Source: DATEOR01 sp963766725
GTDB taxonomy: Bacteria; Actinomycetota; Thermoleophilia; Gaiellales; Gaiellaceae
Assembly (NCBI GenBank): GCA_963766725.1
Contig: CAVYBK010000004.1
Coordinates: forward strand, 62,001 to 126,000
Direction of reading: 5' to 3'
DNA: 64,000 bases
This document shows, piece by piece, positions 16,692 to 26,173 of the stretch. How positions within the stretch are numbered: the stretch's first letter is position 1; each line of letters opens with the position of its first letter. The position numbers and the translations under genes are program-made. The notes below the pieces were generated by a model. It saw only the letters and a list, made by a program, of their open reading frames with translations, searched no databases and was not told where the DNA came from.

Positions 16692-18475
16692 CGCTTGTCC
16701 CCTTCCAGGTTGAGGACGGCGAGAAAGGCCTCCTGCGGCACCTCGACCGAGCCGACCTGCTTCATGCGCTTCTTGCCCTTCTTCTGGCGCTCGAGCAGCT
16801 TGCGCTTGCGGGTGACGTCGCCGCCGTAGCACTTCGCGAGCACGTCCTTCCGCCGCGCCTTGATCGTCTCCCTCGCAATGACGCGCGAGCCGATCGCAGC
16901 CTGGACCGGAACGTCGAACATCTGGCGCGGAATCTCCTCGCGCAGGCGGTCGACGAGTGCGCGCCCGCGCGCGTAGGCGCCGTCCCGATGGACGATGAGG
17001 CTGAGCGCGTCGACGGGATCTCCCGCGAGGAGGATGTCCACGCGCACGAGCTTCCCCTCCTCGAAGCCGACGACGTCGTAGTCGAAGCTGGCGTAGCCCT
17101 TCGTGCGGCTCTTCAGCTGGTCGTAGTAGTCGTAGACGATCTCGGCCAGCGGAAGGTCGTAGGAGAGCATCACGCGTTCCTCGCTCAGGTACTCCATGTG
17201 GTCGAAGCGTCCGCGGCGATCGTTGTTCAGCTCCATGACCGAGCCGACGAACTCCTTGGGGACGATCGTGGTGGCGCGGATGTAGGGCTCCTCCACGCGC
17301 TCGAACTCCCGCGGCATGTCGGCGGGACTGTGCACCTCGATCTCCTCTTCGCTCTGCGTGTAGACGCGGTAGGCGACGTTCGGCGCCGTCACGAGCAGGT
17401 CGAGGTCGAACTCCCGCTCCAGTCGCTCGCGCACGATCTCCATGTGCAGGAGCCCGAGGAATCCGCAGCGGAAGCCGAAGCCGAGCGCCTGCGAGGTCTC
17501 GGGCTCGTAGAAGAGCGAGGCGTCGTTGAGCTTCAGCTTCTCGAGCGCGTCGCGGAGCTCGGGGTAGTCGTCCGAGTCGGTCGGATACAGGCCGGCGAAG
17601 ACCGTCGGCTTCACGTCCTTGTAGCCGGGCAGCGGCTTGGCGGCGCCGTGGCGCGCACTCGTGAGGGTGTCGCCGACGCGCAGGCGGCTCACGTCCTTCA
17701 GGCCTGTGACCACGTAGCCGACCTCTCCGGCCTCGAGCGTGTCGGTCGGGCTACGAACCGGCGAGAAGAAGCCGAGCTCCTCCGCCTCGAAGCGGGTGCC
17801 CGCCGCCATCGCGCGAAGGTTCTCGCGCGTGTGGAAGCGTCCGTCGACGACGCGGACGAAGGCGACGACGCCGCGGTACTGGTCATAGGAGGAGTCGAAG
17901 ACGAGCGCGCGCGGCGGCGCGTCGGGATCTCCCTCGGGCGGAGAGATGCGCTCGACGACCGCGTCGAGGATGTCGGCGACACCGTCCCCGGTCTTCGCCG
18001 AGATGCGCAGCACCCGGGGAGCGTCCTCGGCGATGAGATCCGCCAGCTCGGCGGCGACCGCGTCCGGGTCGGCCTGCGGGAGGTCGATCTTGTTCACGAT
18101 CGGGACGATCTCGAGATCGTTCTCGAGCGCGAGGTAGGCGTTCGCGAGGGTCTGCGCCTGGATCCCCTGGGCCGCGTCGACGAGGAGCAGAGCGCCCTCG
18201 CACGCCTGCAGCGCGCGCGAGACCTCGTACGTGAAGTCCACGTGGCCCGGCGTGTCGATCAAGTTGAGCTGGTGGCCCTTCCAGGCGACGCGCACGGCCT
18301 GGGCCTTGATCGTGATGCCGCGTTCGCGCTCGAGCTCCATCGAGTCGAGCACCTGCTCGCGCATCTCGCGCTCGGTGAGCGTCTCGGTCACCTCGAGGAT
18401 GCGGTCGGCCAGGGTCGACTTGCCGTGGTCGATGTGCGCCACGATCGAGAAGTTGCGGATGCGGTCGAGCTTCAC
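16688..18475 (-). CDS. lepA: Elongation factor 4 (LepA)
   Basis: A 595-residue translational GTPase acting on the ribosome, thought to promote back-translocation or 30S biogenesis. G1 is AHIDHGKS (11-18), G3 is DTPGHVDF and G4 is NKID. The C-terminal domain carries the LepA-specific segment with KCYGGDVTRKRKLLERQKKG. The GTG start overlaps the murJ stop as GTGA; the preceding open frame is shadow. Confidence 0.96.
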   Translation of the reverse strand: MKLDRIRNFSIVAHIDHGKSTLADRILEVTETLTEREMREQVLDSMELERERGITIKAQAVRVAWKGHQLNLIDTPGHVDFTYEVSRALQACEGALLLVDAAQGIQAQTLANAYLALENDLEIVPIVNKIDLPQADPDAVAAELADLIAEDAPRVLRISAKTGDGVADILDAVVERISPPEGDPDAPPRALVFDSSYDQYRGVVAFVRVVDGRFHTRENLRAMAAGTRFEAEELGFFSPVRSPTDTLEAGEVGYVVTGLKDVSRLRVGDTLTSARHGAAKPLPGYKDVKPTVFAGLYPTDSDDYPELRDALEKLKLNDASLFYEPETSQALGFGFRCGFLGLLHMEIVRERLEREFDLDLLVTAPNVAYRVYTQSEEEIEVHSPADMPREFERVEEPYIRATTIVPKEFVGSVMELNNDRRGRFDHMEYLSEERVMLSYDLPLAEIVYDYYDQLKSRTKGYASFDYDVVGFEEGKLVRVDILLAGDPVDALSLIVHRDGAYARGRALVDRLREEIPRQMFDVPVQAAIGSRVIARETIKARRKDVLAKCYGGDVTRKRKLLERQKKGKKRMKQVGSVEVPQEAFLAVLNLEGDKR

Positions 18476-20064
18476 TCGCCCGTTGTACCTGAACGGCGCC
18501 GGAGCGAGAGCACCGCACGCAGCTCCCGAATCCTCAGCAGGCGAGCGCAGAGGAGGTAGACGACGACCGCGCTCACGAGCCCGACTCCGACGGTGACGAT
18601 CTGCGCGAGGAGGCCGCGGCCGAGCAGCTGGTCGAGGCCGTACCAGACTGCTGCGGCGACTCCGGCGGCCACGGCCGAGGCGACGATGATCCGCGAGTAC
18701 GAGTGGAGGAGCGCACGCCCGTCCATCCGCCCGATCCGCCGCCTGAAGGCGATGATCAGGGCCGCCGTTCCCGCCATGTTCACGAACGAAGTGGCGAGCG
18801 GTATCCCCCAGACGCCGTAACGGTAGAACGCCGCGTCGAGCGCCGCGTTCACGCCGAGGTTGCCGAGCGCGATCGCAGTCGGAACCCACGGCGACTGCAG
18901 GCTGAAGAACGCGCGCGTGAGCATCAGCATCGTCCCGTTGAACGTGAGGCCGAGCGTGAACGCCGCGAACGCGCCTGCGACCACGTGGGTCTGGTCAGGG
19001 GTGAAGGCGCCGCGCTCGTAGATGAGGCGCACGATCGGGATCGCGAGAACGGCTCCGACCGCGCTCGCCGGGAGCAGCAGGAAGCCGATCTGGCCGAGCC
19101 CCATCGAGACGGTCGAGCGAAAGCCGTCGATGTCGCCGCGCGTCGCGAGCCGCGAGAGGCGCGGGAAGAGCACCGTCGCGACCGCGACCGAGAACATTCC
19201 CTGCGGCAGCATGTAGATCCGAAACGCGGCGTTGATCGCGCTCGGCGCGATGTTCGGGTCGATCAGCTGCGCGGCGAAGATCCCGTCGATGAGCGCGTTC
19301 ACGTTGATGAGTCCGAGCCCGAGCGTCACCGGGATCATCAGGACGAAGACCCGCTTGACGGCCGGGTCGCGCCAGTCGAAGACGAACTGGATCCGCCCGC
19401 CGAGACCGCGCAGCCAGGGAACCGGAAGGACGAGCTGGACGAACGTCGCTGCGAGGATCGCGCCGGCGTAGACGTAGAGCTCGTTGTTCCCCTCGACGCG
19501 CGGCACGCCGATGACGAGCCCGCCGATGATGACCAGGTTCCAGAAGACGGGGGTGAGCGCCGGAACGGTGAAGTGCTCGTAGCTGTTCAGGATCCCGACG
19601 ATCACGCCGGAGAGCCCGAGCAGGAGCACGACCGGGAAGAGGATCCTGGAGAGGCTTACGAGCAGCTCCTGCTCGTACGGGAACGGCGCCATGATCCACG
19701 GCGCCAACACGATGAAGAGGATCGTGGCGCTGCCGAGCCCGAGGAGGATCATCCAGAAGAGCGTCGAGGCGACGCGCCACGCCCGCGCACGCTCCCCCTT
19801 CTCCAGGAGCTCGCTGAAGACGGGGACGAACGCGGAGGAGAGCGCGGCGTCGGCAACAAGCGCCCGCACGGTGTTCGGGATCAGGAACGCGATCTCGAAC
19901 GCGTTGATGGGGCCGCGGACGCCGAAGTAGTTTCGGGCGACGATCTCGCGGGCGAGCCCCAGCACCCGGGAGAGTCCGGTTGCCCCGGCGAAGATGGCCG
20001 TCGACCAGGCGAGGCGCCTCGGCGGCGGGGGCTCGCCCGGAGCCGGGCGCTCAGGTTCTTCCAC
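18472..20064 (-). CDS. murJ: Lipid II flippase MurJ
   Basis: A membrane protein of about 530 residues with 14 predicted helices, the MviN/MurJ flippase that exports lipid II for peptidoglycan synthesis. Family motifs include the first helix GLSRVLGLAREIVAR, the SSAFVPVFSEL segment and a YMLPQGMFSVAVATVLFPRLSR helix. I prefer the GTG at 20064 because TATGCT (20072-20077) ends seven bases before it, as at other leaderless starts here; the ATG at 20076 lies inside that hexamer and is the alternative. It is first of a long leftward operon. Confidence 0.92.
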   Translation of the reverse strand: MEEPERPAPGEPPPPRRLAWSTAIFAGATGLSRVLGLAREIVARNYFGVRGPINAFEIAFLIPNTVRALVADAALSSAFVPVFSELLEKGERARAWRVASTLFWMILLGLGSATILFIVLAPWIMAPFPYEQELLVSLSRILFPVVLLLGLSGVIVGILNSYEHFTVPALTPVFWNLVIIGGLVIGVPRVEGNNELYVYAGAILAATFVQLVLPVPWLRGLGGRIQFVFDWRDPAVKRVFVLMIPVTLGLGLINVNALIDGIFAAQLIDPNIAPSAINAAFRIYMLPQGMFSVAVATVLFPRLSRLATRGDIDGFRSTVSMGLGQIGFLLLPASAVGAVLAIPIVRLIYERGAFTPDQTHVVAGAFAAFTLGLTFNGTMLMLTRAFFSLQSPWVPTAIALGNLGVNAALDAAFYRYGVWGIPLATSFVNMAGTAALIIAFRRRIGRMDGRALLHSYSRIIVASAVAAGVAAAVWYGLDQLLGRGLLAQIVTVGVGLVSAVVVYLLCARLLRIRELRAVLSLRRRSGTTGE

Positions 20065-20071
20065 GGGCCCG

Positions 20072-20077
20072 AGCATA
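20072..20077 (-). promoter_or_regulatory. Candidate -10 for leaderless murJ operon
   Basis: Minus-strand TATGCT ending seven bases before the murJ GTG. The same TATGCTC string precedes holA. No -35 is evident in the 125-base murJ/rpsT gap. Confidence 0.4.
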
Positions 20078-20162
20078 GGCCAGAGGCCGGAAGCGGCAGT
20101 GCCCCTGCAAGCGATGCTGCCCCGAAGCAGGCGTGTATTGCTTGGAGGGGCACAACTCTTGG

Positions 20163-20168
20163 TAGGAT
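20163..20168 (+). promoter_or_regulatory. rpsT: Possible -10 for rpsT
   Basis: TAGGAT, about 33 bases before the rpsT ATG, in the 125-base divergent gap. TTGCTT (20138-20143, 19-base spacer) or TTGGAG (20142-20147, 15-base spacer) could be a -35, both at poor spacing. Unlike most promoters noted here, this would leave a 5' leader. Confidence 0.3.
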
Positions 20169-20201
20169 CCTCGTGCCCGCGCGACGCGGGCGTTTCTCCG
20201 T

Positions 20202-20468
20202 ATGCCGAACATCAATCAGCAAAAGCGCCGCGTGAAGATCGCCGCCCGCCAGCGGGACGAGAACCTGCGCTATCGCTCGGCGGCGAAGACGCTCTTCAAG
20301 CGCCTCGAGTCGGCTGTGGCCGACGGCGACAAGGACCGGATCTCAACCGAGCACCGCGAGCTCGTCGTCCTCCTCGACAAGGCCGCGTCGAAGCGCGCGA
20401 TCGACCCGAACAAGGCCGCGCGCAAGAAGTCCCAGGCCGCCCGGCTCATCTCCGGCCAGTCCGCCTAG
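20202..20468 (+). CDS. rpsT: Ribosomal protein bS20
   Basis: An 88-residue bS20, a primary 16S rRNA-binding protein of the small subunit. The opening MPNINQQKRRVKIAARQR and the C-terminal DPNKAARKKSQAARLI are diagnostic. It is the only rightward gene between murJ and holA, and it converges on holA so that the two TAG stops share CTAG (20465-20468). An Shine-Dalgarno sequence is not obvious upstream. Confidence 0.96.
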   Translation: MPNINQQKRRVKIAARQRDENLRYRSAAKTLFKRLESAVADGDKDRISTEHRELVVLLDKAASKRAIDPNKAARKKSQAARLISGQSA

Positions 20469-21433
20469 CTCGGGACCGGCTCCCGCGCCGCGGTGATCTC
20501 GAGCAGCGCTCGCTCGAGCTCGAGCTCGTTCGAGAGCCGGCTCGCACCCTTGAGGGCCGCATCCAGCTCGGCGAGCCGGACGACCGCCGCGTCGAGCTCG
20601 TCCCGCGAATAGCGCTCGGCGTGACCGAGCGCCTTCCGGCAGCGGAACTCGTGCTTCTTCAGCCGCCCGGCGATCTCCCGGGCGCCCAGGCCTTCGTCCG
20701 CCAGAGCCTGGACGGCTCGGACCAGCCCGACCTGCGCCGCGAGCCTGACGGCGATGAGGAACGGCTCGACGCCCTTCTCGAGCTCCGCCTCGCACGCGGC
20801 CAGGACTTGGCCGACGTCGCGGGACCCCCACGCGTCCGAGAGAGCCCAGGCCGGGGCCTCCGTCACGGGGACGGCCAGCTCCTCGACCTCGCGCGGGCCG
20901 ATCTGTTCCCCGCCGGCCCACGTGGCGAGCTTCTCCACCTCCTGCTCGAGCAGGCCGATGTCGTCGCCCGCGATCTCCACCAGTCGCCTGGCAGCGTCGT
21001 CCGTCGCCTGCGCGCCGAGGCGTGCGAACTCGCCCCGCACCCAGACGGAGGGATCCTTCGGCTTCGGCACGTCGTAGGCGAGCACCTCCCCGCCGCGCCG
21101 CGCGACCAGCTTCCCGAGCGTGTCGTCCTTGCCCGGCTCGTCGACGACGAGCGCGACGACCGTTCCCGCGACCGGATCGGCGAGGTAGGCGGCGAGCGCC
21201 TCCGCGTCTGCCTTCTTCCATTTTTCGACACCCTGGACCACGATCAGCCGCCCCGCGCCGAAGAGGCCGAGGGAATTCAGCGCTGCGGCTACGTCCTCGC
21301 CCGAAACCGTCTCGGCGCTGAGAACTTCGACCGCTTCGTCGCCGAATCTCGTCCGCAGACGGCGGAGGGCGCGGCCGATCTTCGGGCGATCGGTTCCGGT
21401 GAGGAGGTAGACCGGGAGCAGCTCGTCCGCCAT
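20465..21433 (-). CDS. holA: DNA polymerase III subunit delta
   Basis: A 322-residue HolA, the clamp-loader subunit that opens the beta sliding clamp. The N-terminal LLTGTDRPKIGRALRRL, the LFGAGRLIVVQGVEKW strand and the C-terminal KKHEFRCRKALGHAERYS helix fit the family. It follows comEC with a 15-base gap and ends on the CTAG shared with rpsT. A TATGCT hexamer (21442-21447) ends eight bases before the ATG, so it may also have its own leaderless promoter. Confidence 0.92.
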   Translation of the reverse strand: MADELLPVYLLTGTDRPKIGRALRRLRTRFGDEAVEVLSAETVSGEDVAAALNSLGLFGAGRLIVVQGVEKWKKADAEALAAYLADPVAGTVVALVVDEPGKDDTLGKLVARRGGEVLAYDVPKPKDPSVWVRGEFARLGAQATDDAARRLVEIAGDDIGLLEQEVEKLATWAGGEQIGPREVEELAVPVTEAPAWALSDAWGSRDVGQVLAACEAELEKGVEPFLIAVRLAAQVGLVRAVQALADEGLGAREIAGRLKKHEFRCRKALGHAERYSRDELDAAVVRLAELDAALKGASRLSNELELERALLEITAAREPVPS

Positions 21434-21441
21434 CGACGCTG

Positions 21442-21447
21442 AGCATA
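21442..21447 (-). promoter_or_regulatory. Candidate -10 for leaderless holA
   Basis: Minus-strand TATGCT ending eight bases before the holA ATG. It lies in the 15-base gap after comEC. Confidence 0.35.
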
Positions 21448-21448
21448 G

Positions 21449-23645
21449 TCATCGCTCCGTCCGGACCGAGAAGCTCACCCCGTCGGACTCGACCGTGATG
21501 CGCCCGTCCTCGTCCGTCCTGTAGAGCGCGAGCCCGGGAAACGAGGTCAGAGCGGAGAGCGTCGAAGGCGCGGGGTGTCCGTAATCGTTTCCCTCGCCGA
21601 CAGAGATGAGCGCGATCTTCGGGCGGACGAGTCGAAGGAGCTCGCCGAGGCCCTCATCCGACGAACCGTGATGCGCGACCTTCAGAAGCTCGACCTCAGG
21701 CGGACGCAGCGGAAGAGTCACCGGCGATTCCGAGTCTCCGGTGAGGAGCGCGTCGAACTGCCCATAGCTCGCGAGCAGCACGACCCCGTGCTCGTGCGGG
21801 TCCTCGCCGGGCTGGCCGGGTCCGTCGGGCCAGAGAACGCGGATGCTTAGCTGGCCCAGCTGGAACAGCTCGCCGACGCGCGCGGCCACGATTCGCACAC
21901 CACGGCTACGAGCCTCGCGTTCGAGCGCGGCTTCGTCCGGGCTGTCCGTCGGCTCGAGCGGGTCGAGGACGAAGCCGACGGGCAACGAATCGACAACGTC
22001 GGCGGCCCCGCCTACGTGGTCTCGATGCGGGTGGGTCACAACGAGCGCGGCGAGGCGACGGACTCCAAGCGCGCGAAGCTGGGTCGCAACACCCGCCTCG
22101 GGCGGACCCTCGTCGACAAGCACGGCGCCCGCTCTCGTCTGCAGCAGGATCCCGTCTCCCTGGCCGACGTCGAGCATGACGATCCTGAGGCCCTGAGGCG
22201 GCGGCGGCGGATGGTCCGGACGCAGGCGCCAGCCGACAGAGGACGACCGCGAGCATCGCCACCAGGACCGCCGCCCGCCGGCCGCGAGGGGGCGGCAGCC
22301 TCGAGAGGACGAGCGCGAAGAGCGCGAGCGCCGCGAAAGCCGCGAGGGACTTCCACGAGGTGAGCTGCGCGTGGGGAAGCGAGCCGAAGAAACGCGCGCA
22401 GCCGGCGAGGTAGGCGGCGAGCCATCCGTTCACCCAGCCGATCGCCAACGCGGCCTCGGGAAGGACGGGAGCGAGAGCCGTCGAGATGAGCGCCAGCCCG
22501 AGAAGGGGCGCGACGACAAAGCCGGCAACCGCATTGCTCGCCACGGTGAATAGCGGCGCGGCCTGGAAGTGGAGCATCAGGATCGGCGCCGTCACACCGC
22601 CGCAGGCGATCGAGACCGCGAGCACCGTCGCAAGGCCTGGGGGCACCGGATAGCCGGTCAACCAGCCCTCGATCCGGGGGACGAGGAGAAAGATCGAGCC
22701 GACCGCGCCGAACGACAGCTGGAACCCCGGCTCGAGGAGCGAGTACGGGTTCCAGGCGAGGAGGACCGCGGCGCCGACCAGAAGGAAGTACCAGCGGTCG
22801 CGGGCTCTACCTGCCAGCCAGGCGAGCGAGGCGAGCCCGCCGGCGACGCCTGCGCGCACAACCGACGGCTGCCATCCGACCGCCATCAGGTAGCCGCAGA
22901 CGGCGACGAGCGCTCCGATCTCCCCGATCCACCGCGAGACCCCGAGCAGCCACGCGAGCGCGAGCATCCCGACTACGACGTAGGCGACGTTCTGGCCGGA
23001 AACGGCGAGCAGGTGATAGAGGCCCGAGGCGCGGAACTGGTCTCGAAGGTCGGGGCTGAGCCCCTCGTCTTCGCCGAGGACGACCGCGGCGATGACTGCG
23101 CGCCGCTCCCCGCTCACACCCGGGGCCAGCGAGCGCGCGATCGCGCCGCGAACCCGGTCGGCGATGCCGCCCAGCCCTCCGCGCCGGCCGACCACCGTGA
23201 AGCTGCTCGCGGTCAGGATGACGTGGACGCCCTGGCGTCGAAGGTACCCGGCCTCGTCGAACCCGTCCTCCTCGGGACGCGGCTCTACGATCTCGACGAT
23301 CGCGCTCAGGAGAGCTCCCTGCGGAGGCGCGCGACCTGCCGGGAGGTCGAGCCGCGCCCGCTCGCCCGGAGTCTCGCCACCGAAACGCAGCACGCGCACG
23401 GGCACGCGAACCTCGAACGGGCTTCGCCGGCTCGGACCGGTCACCTCGAGAAGCGCGGGGCCGGCCCGGCCGATCTCCGACCGAAGCTCGCTGTGGTCGA
23501 GAGCGTCCAGGCGGACGCTGCCCCACCACAAGCCGGCCACGAAAAGCGCAACCGCCAGGGCTACGAGGCGGAGGCGACGCTCTCCGAGTGCGCAGGCGGC
23601 GAGCGCGACTGCCACCCCGAGAAAGAGTGACGACGATGCCCGCAC
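21449..23645 (-). CDS. comEC: ComEC/Rec2 DNA-uptake channel, frameshifted between membrane and hydrolase parts
   Basis: ComEC forms the inner-membrane channel for transformation DNA. The upstream frame carries the N-terminal domain and the competence membrane domain with many helices and LYHLLAVSGQN. The downstream frame holds the metallo-beta-lactamase domain (MLDVGQGDGILLQ, zinc motif THPHRDH, then HHGSSDEG). The join needs one base removed near 22239-22241; this restores WRLRPDH before MLDVGQGD. The GTG at 23645 is the first start in the membrane frame, but hydrophobic sequence continues upstream in frame (HLLAAALCVGLG), so the true start may lie near comEA's stop (about 23720) with one more indel. 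Confidence 0.82.
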
Positions 23646-23718
23646 AGCGAGAGAGCTTCCGAGGCCGACGCACAGCGCGGCTGCAAGAAGGTGAGGCGCC
23701 GGGATCCGCGTCGCGGCC

Positions 23719-24297
23719 TCACAGGTCCACGAGATCCCGAAGCTCGTCGAGCGTCGCGGGGCCGATTCCCGGGACGGCGTCGAGCTCTTCGACGGACCCG
23801 AACGCTCCGTGCTCGGACCTGTAGTCGAGGATCTTCTGGGCGGTCACGGGCCCGATGCCGGGCAGCTCGTCGAGCTGATCGAGCGTGGCGGAGTTGAGGT
23901 GAACTGGCCCGCCCGCACCTCCGGCCATCGAGCCTCCTGCGAGCGCCTGCGCGGCCTCCCGGTTCGACGGCACGACGACCTGCTGGCCGTCGGCAACGGG
24001 CGCGGCCAGGTTCACGAGCGCGAGCGCGGCTTTTGGCTTCGGCCCTCCCGCCCGCTTGATGGCGTCGTCGACCCGGCTTCCCTCGGGAAGACTGTAGAGG
24101 CCGGGCTTGTAGACCTGGCCGACCACGTGCACGACAACCTTCCGTGCGGGCGGCGGCTCGGCCCGCAGGTTCAGGGGCGCTGCGGCGGGTGCCGGGCTCT
24201 CGTCCCTGAACGCCACCCGACCCGCCAGGGAGAGCACGGTGAGAAGGGCGAGCACGTAGGCGAGTGCCCGCCGGCGGGAGATGTCGGGAAGCTGCAC
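23719..24297 (-). CDS. comEA: ComEA DNA-binding protein
   Basis: A 192-residue membrane-anchored DNA receptor for transformation. An N-terminal helix (residues 10-27) anchors it outside the cell. An SLBB domain follows (VVHVVGQVYKPGLY, near 54-105). The C-terminus has two helix-hairpin-helix motifs (LPGIGPVTAQKI and VPGIGPATLDEL, near 143-190). It is immediately upstream of comEC, the usual competence arrangement, and implies that natural DNA uptake may be possible. Confidence 0.92.
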   Translation of the reverse strand: MQLPDISRRRALAYVLALLTVLSLAGRVAFRDESPAPAAAPLNLRAEPPPARKVVVHVVGQVYKPGLYSLPEGSRVDDAIKRAGGPKPKAALALVNLAAPVADGQQVVVPSNREAAQALAGGSMAGGAGGPVHLNSATLDQLDELPGIGPVTAQKILDYRSEHGAFGSVEELDAVPGIGPATLDELRDLVDL

Positions 24298-24303
24298 GGC
24301 GGG

Positions 24304-24951
24304 CTAGGGCGAGAGCCCGGTGGTCGGAACGATGCACGAGACGACGAGCCGCGGGCGGAGAGTGGCTGTCCCGAACGAGGCCGAGGGGAAGTACGGGCCG
24401 CTCACACCGAAGTCCTCCTCTTCTTCCGCGAGCTTCAGGAGGACGCCACGGTTGGGCGCAACTCCGGTCGCCCAGTCAGAGGCGAGTCCGGTCAAGTCCA
24501 ACGAGCTCCAGTGCGCGACAGCCGTCGAAACGGTGGTCGAAGCCGTCGCAACGGGGTCGAAGTCGACCTCTCGCTCCTTTGTCCAGCTCGGGCTGAGAAC
24601 CGCGTGCGCATCAACGGTGTATTCGACCTTCGCGCAGGGGCCGACCTTGCGCCGGAGCGCGACGCAAGCGCCGTCGAAGTAGAGCTCGAGCCGGGCGCTC
24701 GTCACGCGCGCGCCGCCCGGCAGCGCGTCGAGTGAGAACCGAACCGCGCCACGCCACACCTTGTCGGCGACGCCGCCGACCGGCAGCCGGGCGGTGTCGT
24801 CCCGATAGCAGCGCTCGTCCCAGTCGTAGCCCCAGTCGCACCAGAAAGGGATGCCGACGTCCTCGAGCGGCGCGCGCGCGAAGGAGCCGCCGGCGGCCGG
24901 AGGCGGGCAGAGGCACGCAGCCAGCAGGGACAGACAGGCGAGAAGGCGCAT
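24304..24951 (-). CDS. Secreted DNRLRE-domain-like protein
   Basis: A 215-residue protein with a signal peptide (MRLLACLSLLAACLCPPPAAGG). The body resembles DNRLRE/CBM96-like jelly-roll domains: VRFSLDALP, ARLELYF, the tryptophan SDWATGVAPNRGVLL strand and the closing RPRLVV. Six cysteines suggest disulfides outside the cell. Such domains occur in cell-surface or polysaccharide-associated proteins, but the ligand is unknown. It ends seven bases before the comEA start region and probably belongs to a separate function. Confidence 0.68.
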   Translation of the reverse strand: MRLLACLSLLAACLCPPPAAGGSFARAPLEDVGIPFWCDWGYDWDERCYRDDTARLPVGGVADKVWRGAVRFSLDALPGGARVTSARLELYFDGACVALRRKVGPCAKVEYTVDAHAVLSPSWTKEREVDFDPVATASTTVSTAVAHWSSLDLTGLASDWATGVAPNRGVLLKLAEEEEDFGVSGPYFPSASFGTATLRPRLVVSCIVPTTGLSP

Positions 24952-25021
24952 GTCCCGATCGTGCGCCTCGAAAGCGCGCGGGTGTCACGCGCACTGAGCC
25001 GAGTTCGTGCCGGCGTGTGCG

Positions 25022-26152
25022 CTAGTCGATACAGGGGCCGGAGGAAACCGGCTGCGTCGCCTTCGGCAGGGCGTCGCGCACTACCGAGACCGGCACCGCG
25101 AACCCGTTCCCGCCGTTCTTCGCGCCGCCGAAGATCATCGCCACGACCCCGCCCTGGGAGTCGACGACCGGCCCGCCGCTCTCCCCCGGCTCCACCTGGC
25201 CCCTCAGCGGAACGACGCTGCGCGGCCCGACGTTTCTCCCGTAGGCGTTCGGTGCGATCACCGTCCTCGGCGCGCCCGCGGTCGCCGCGACGCCCACCAG
25301 GGCGCCGTCGCGCGGGTAGCCGAGGAGCACGACGGGCCGGGGATAGTCGTCGCTCCCCGTGATGGCGAGCGGAGGCGTCCGGAGCCCGTCGACGCGCAGG
25401 ATCGCCACGTCGTTCTGTGTGTCCACGTAGACGACGCGCGCCGAGACAGACTGCCCGTTCGGCGCGATGAGGTTCGTGTCGTGCTCGCCGGCGATCACGT
25501 GCGCGTTCGTCGCGACGAGGTCGCGGCGCACGACCCAGCCCGAGCCCTGGATCCCGAGCCCACAGGCGGTGCCGTAGATCTTCACGACGCTGCTCGAGGC
25601 CGCCTTCGCGCCGGGCGTCTGGAGCACGCTCGGGTCGGGAGGCGGCAGGCGCCCTCCGGAAAGCGTCAGCTCAGGGAAGGGGTCGAAGCGGGCGAGCGCC
25701 TGGAGCACGCGGTCCGGCGGCACCGCACGCATCAGACGCGGGAGGATCGTCGACTCGCGCACGTCTTGGCGGAAGCCGAGGCTCGGCTGCTGCACCGCGA
25801 CGACCGCGATCAGCCAGGCGAGAGCCAGCCCCAGAGCCGCGCCGACGATCGCGCCGCCCAGGGAGTCGGCCGCGCGCATGCCCGGCCGGAGGGCGAGGAA
25901 GCGGCGAGGCGTCTCGGCCAAGGTCGCACTCGCGGCCCCCAGTAGGGCGGCCCCGACGATCGCCCCGACGAGACTCGCGATCGAGACCCATGAGGATCCC
26001 TCCGAGAGAAGCTTCGGCGCGATCCACGACCCCGCGAGCGCGCCGATGGCGAGCCCGACGAGGGCGAGCGCCTGCACGACGAGCCCGCGATAGGCGCCCT
26101 GGAGCGCGAAGAGCGCGACCCAGAGCACGACGAGGACGTCCACGAGCAACAC
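25022..26152 (-). CDS. CvpA-anchored serine protease, MarP-like
   Basis: A 376-residue protein with four N-terminal hydrophobic helices of the CvpA type (residues 5-120) followed by a trypsin-like protease domain. The catalytic triad is visible: His218 (TNAHVIAG), Asp248 (NDVAILRV) and Ser325 (PGESGGPV). Mycobacterium MarP, with the same layout, protects the cell against acid and oxidative stress from the periplasm. Two cysteines (near 197 and 374) may bridge as in MarP. The GTG at 26152 is used. leuS ends 21 bases upstream. Confidence 0.88.
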   Translation of the reverse strand: MLLVDVLVVLWVALFALQGAYRGLVVQALALVGLAIGALAGSWIAPKLLSEGSSWVSIASLVGAIVGAALLGAASATLAETPRRFLALRPGMRAADSLGGAIVGAALGLALAWLIAVVAVQQPSLGFRQDVRESTILPRLMRAVPPDRVLQALARFDPFPELTLSGGRLPPPDPSVLQTPGAKAASSSVVKIYGTACGLGIQGSGWVVRRDLVATNAHVIAGEHDTNLIAPNGQSVSARVVYVDTQNDVAILRVDGLRTPPLAITGSDDYPRPVVLLGYPRDGALVGVAATAGAPRTVIAPNAYGRNVGPRSVVPLRGQVEPGESGGPVVDSQGGVVAMIFGGAKNGGNGFAVPVSVVRDALPKATQPVSSGPCID

Positions 26153-26173
26153 GTCCTCACCATAGGCGAGGAG

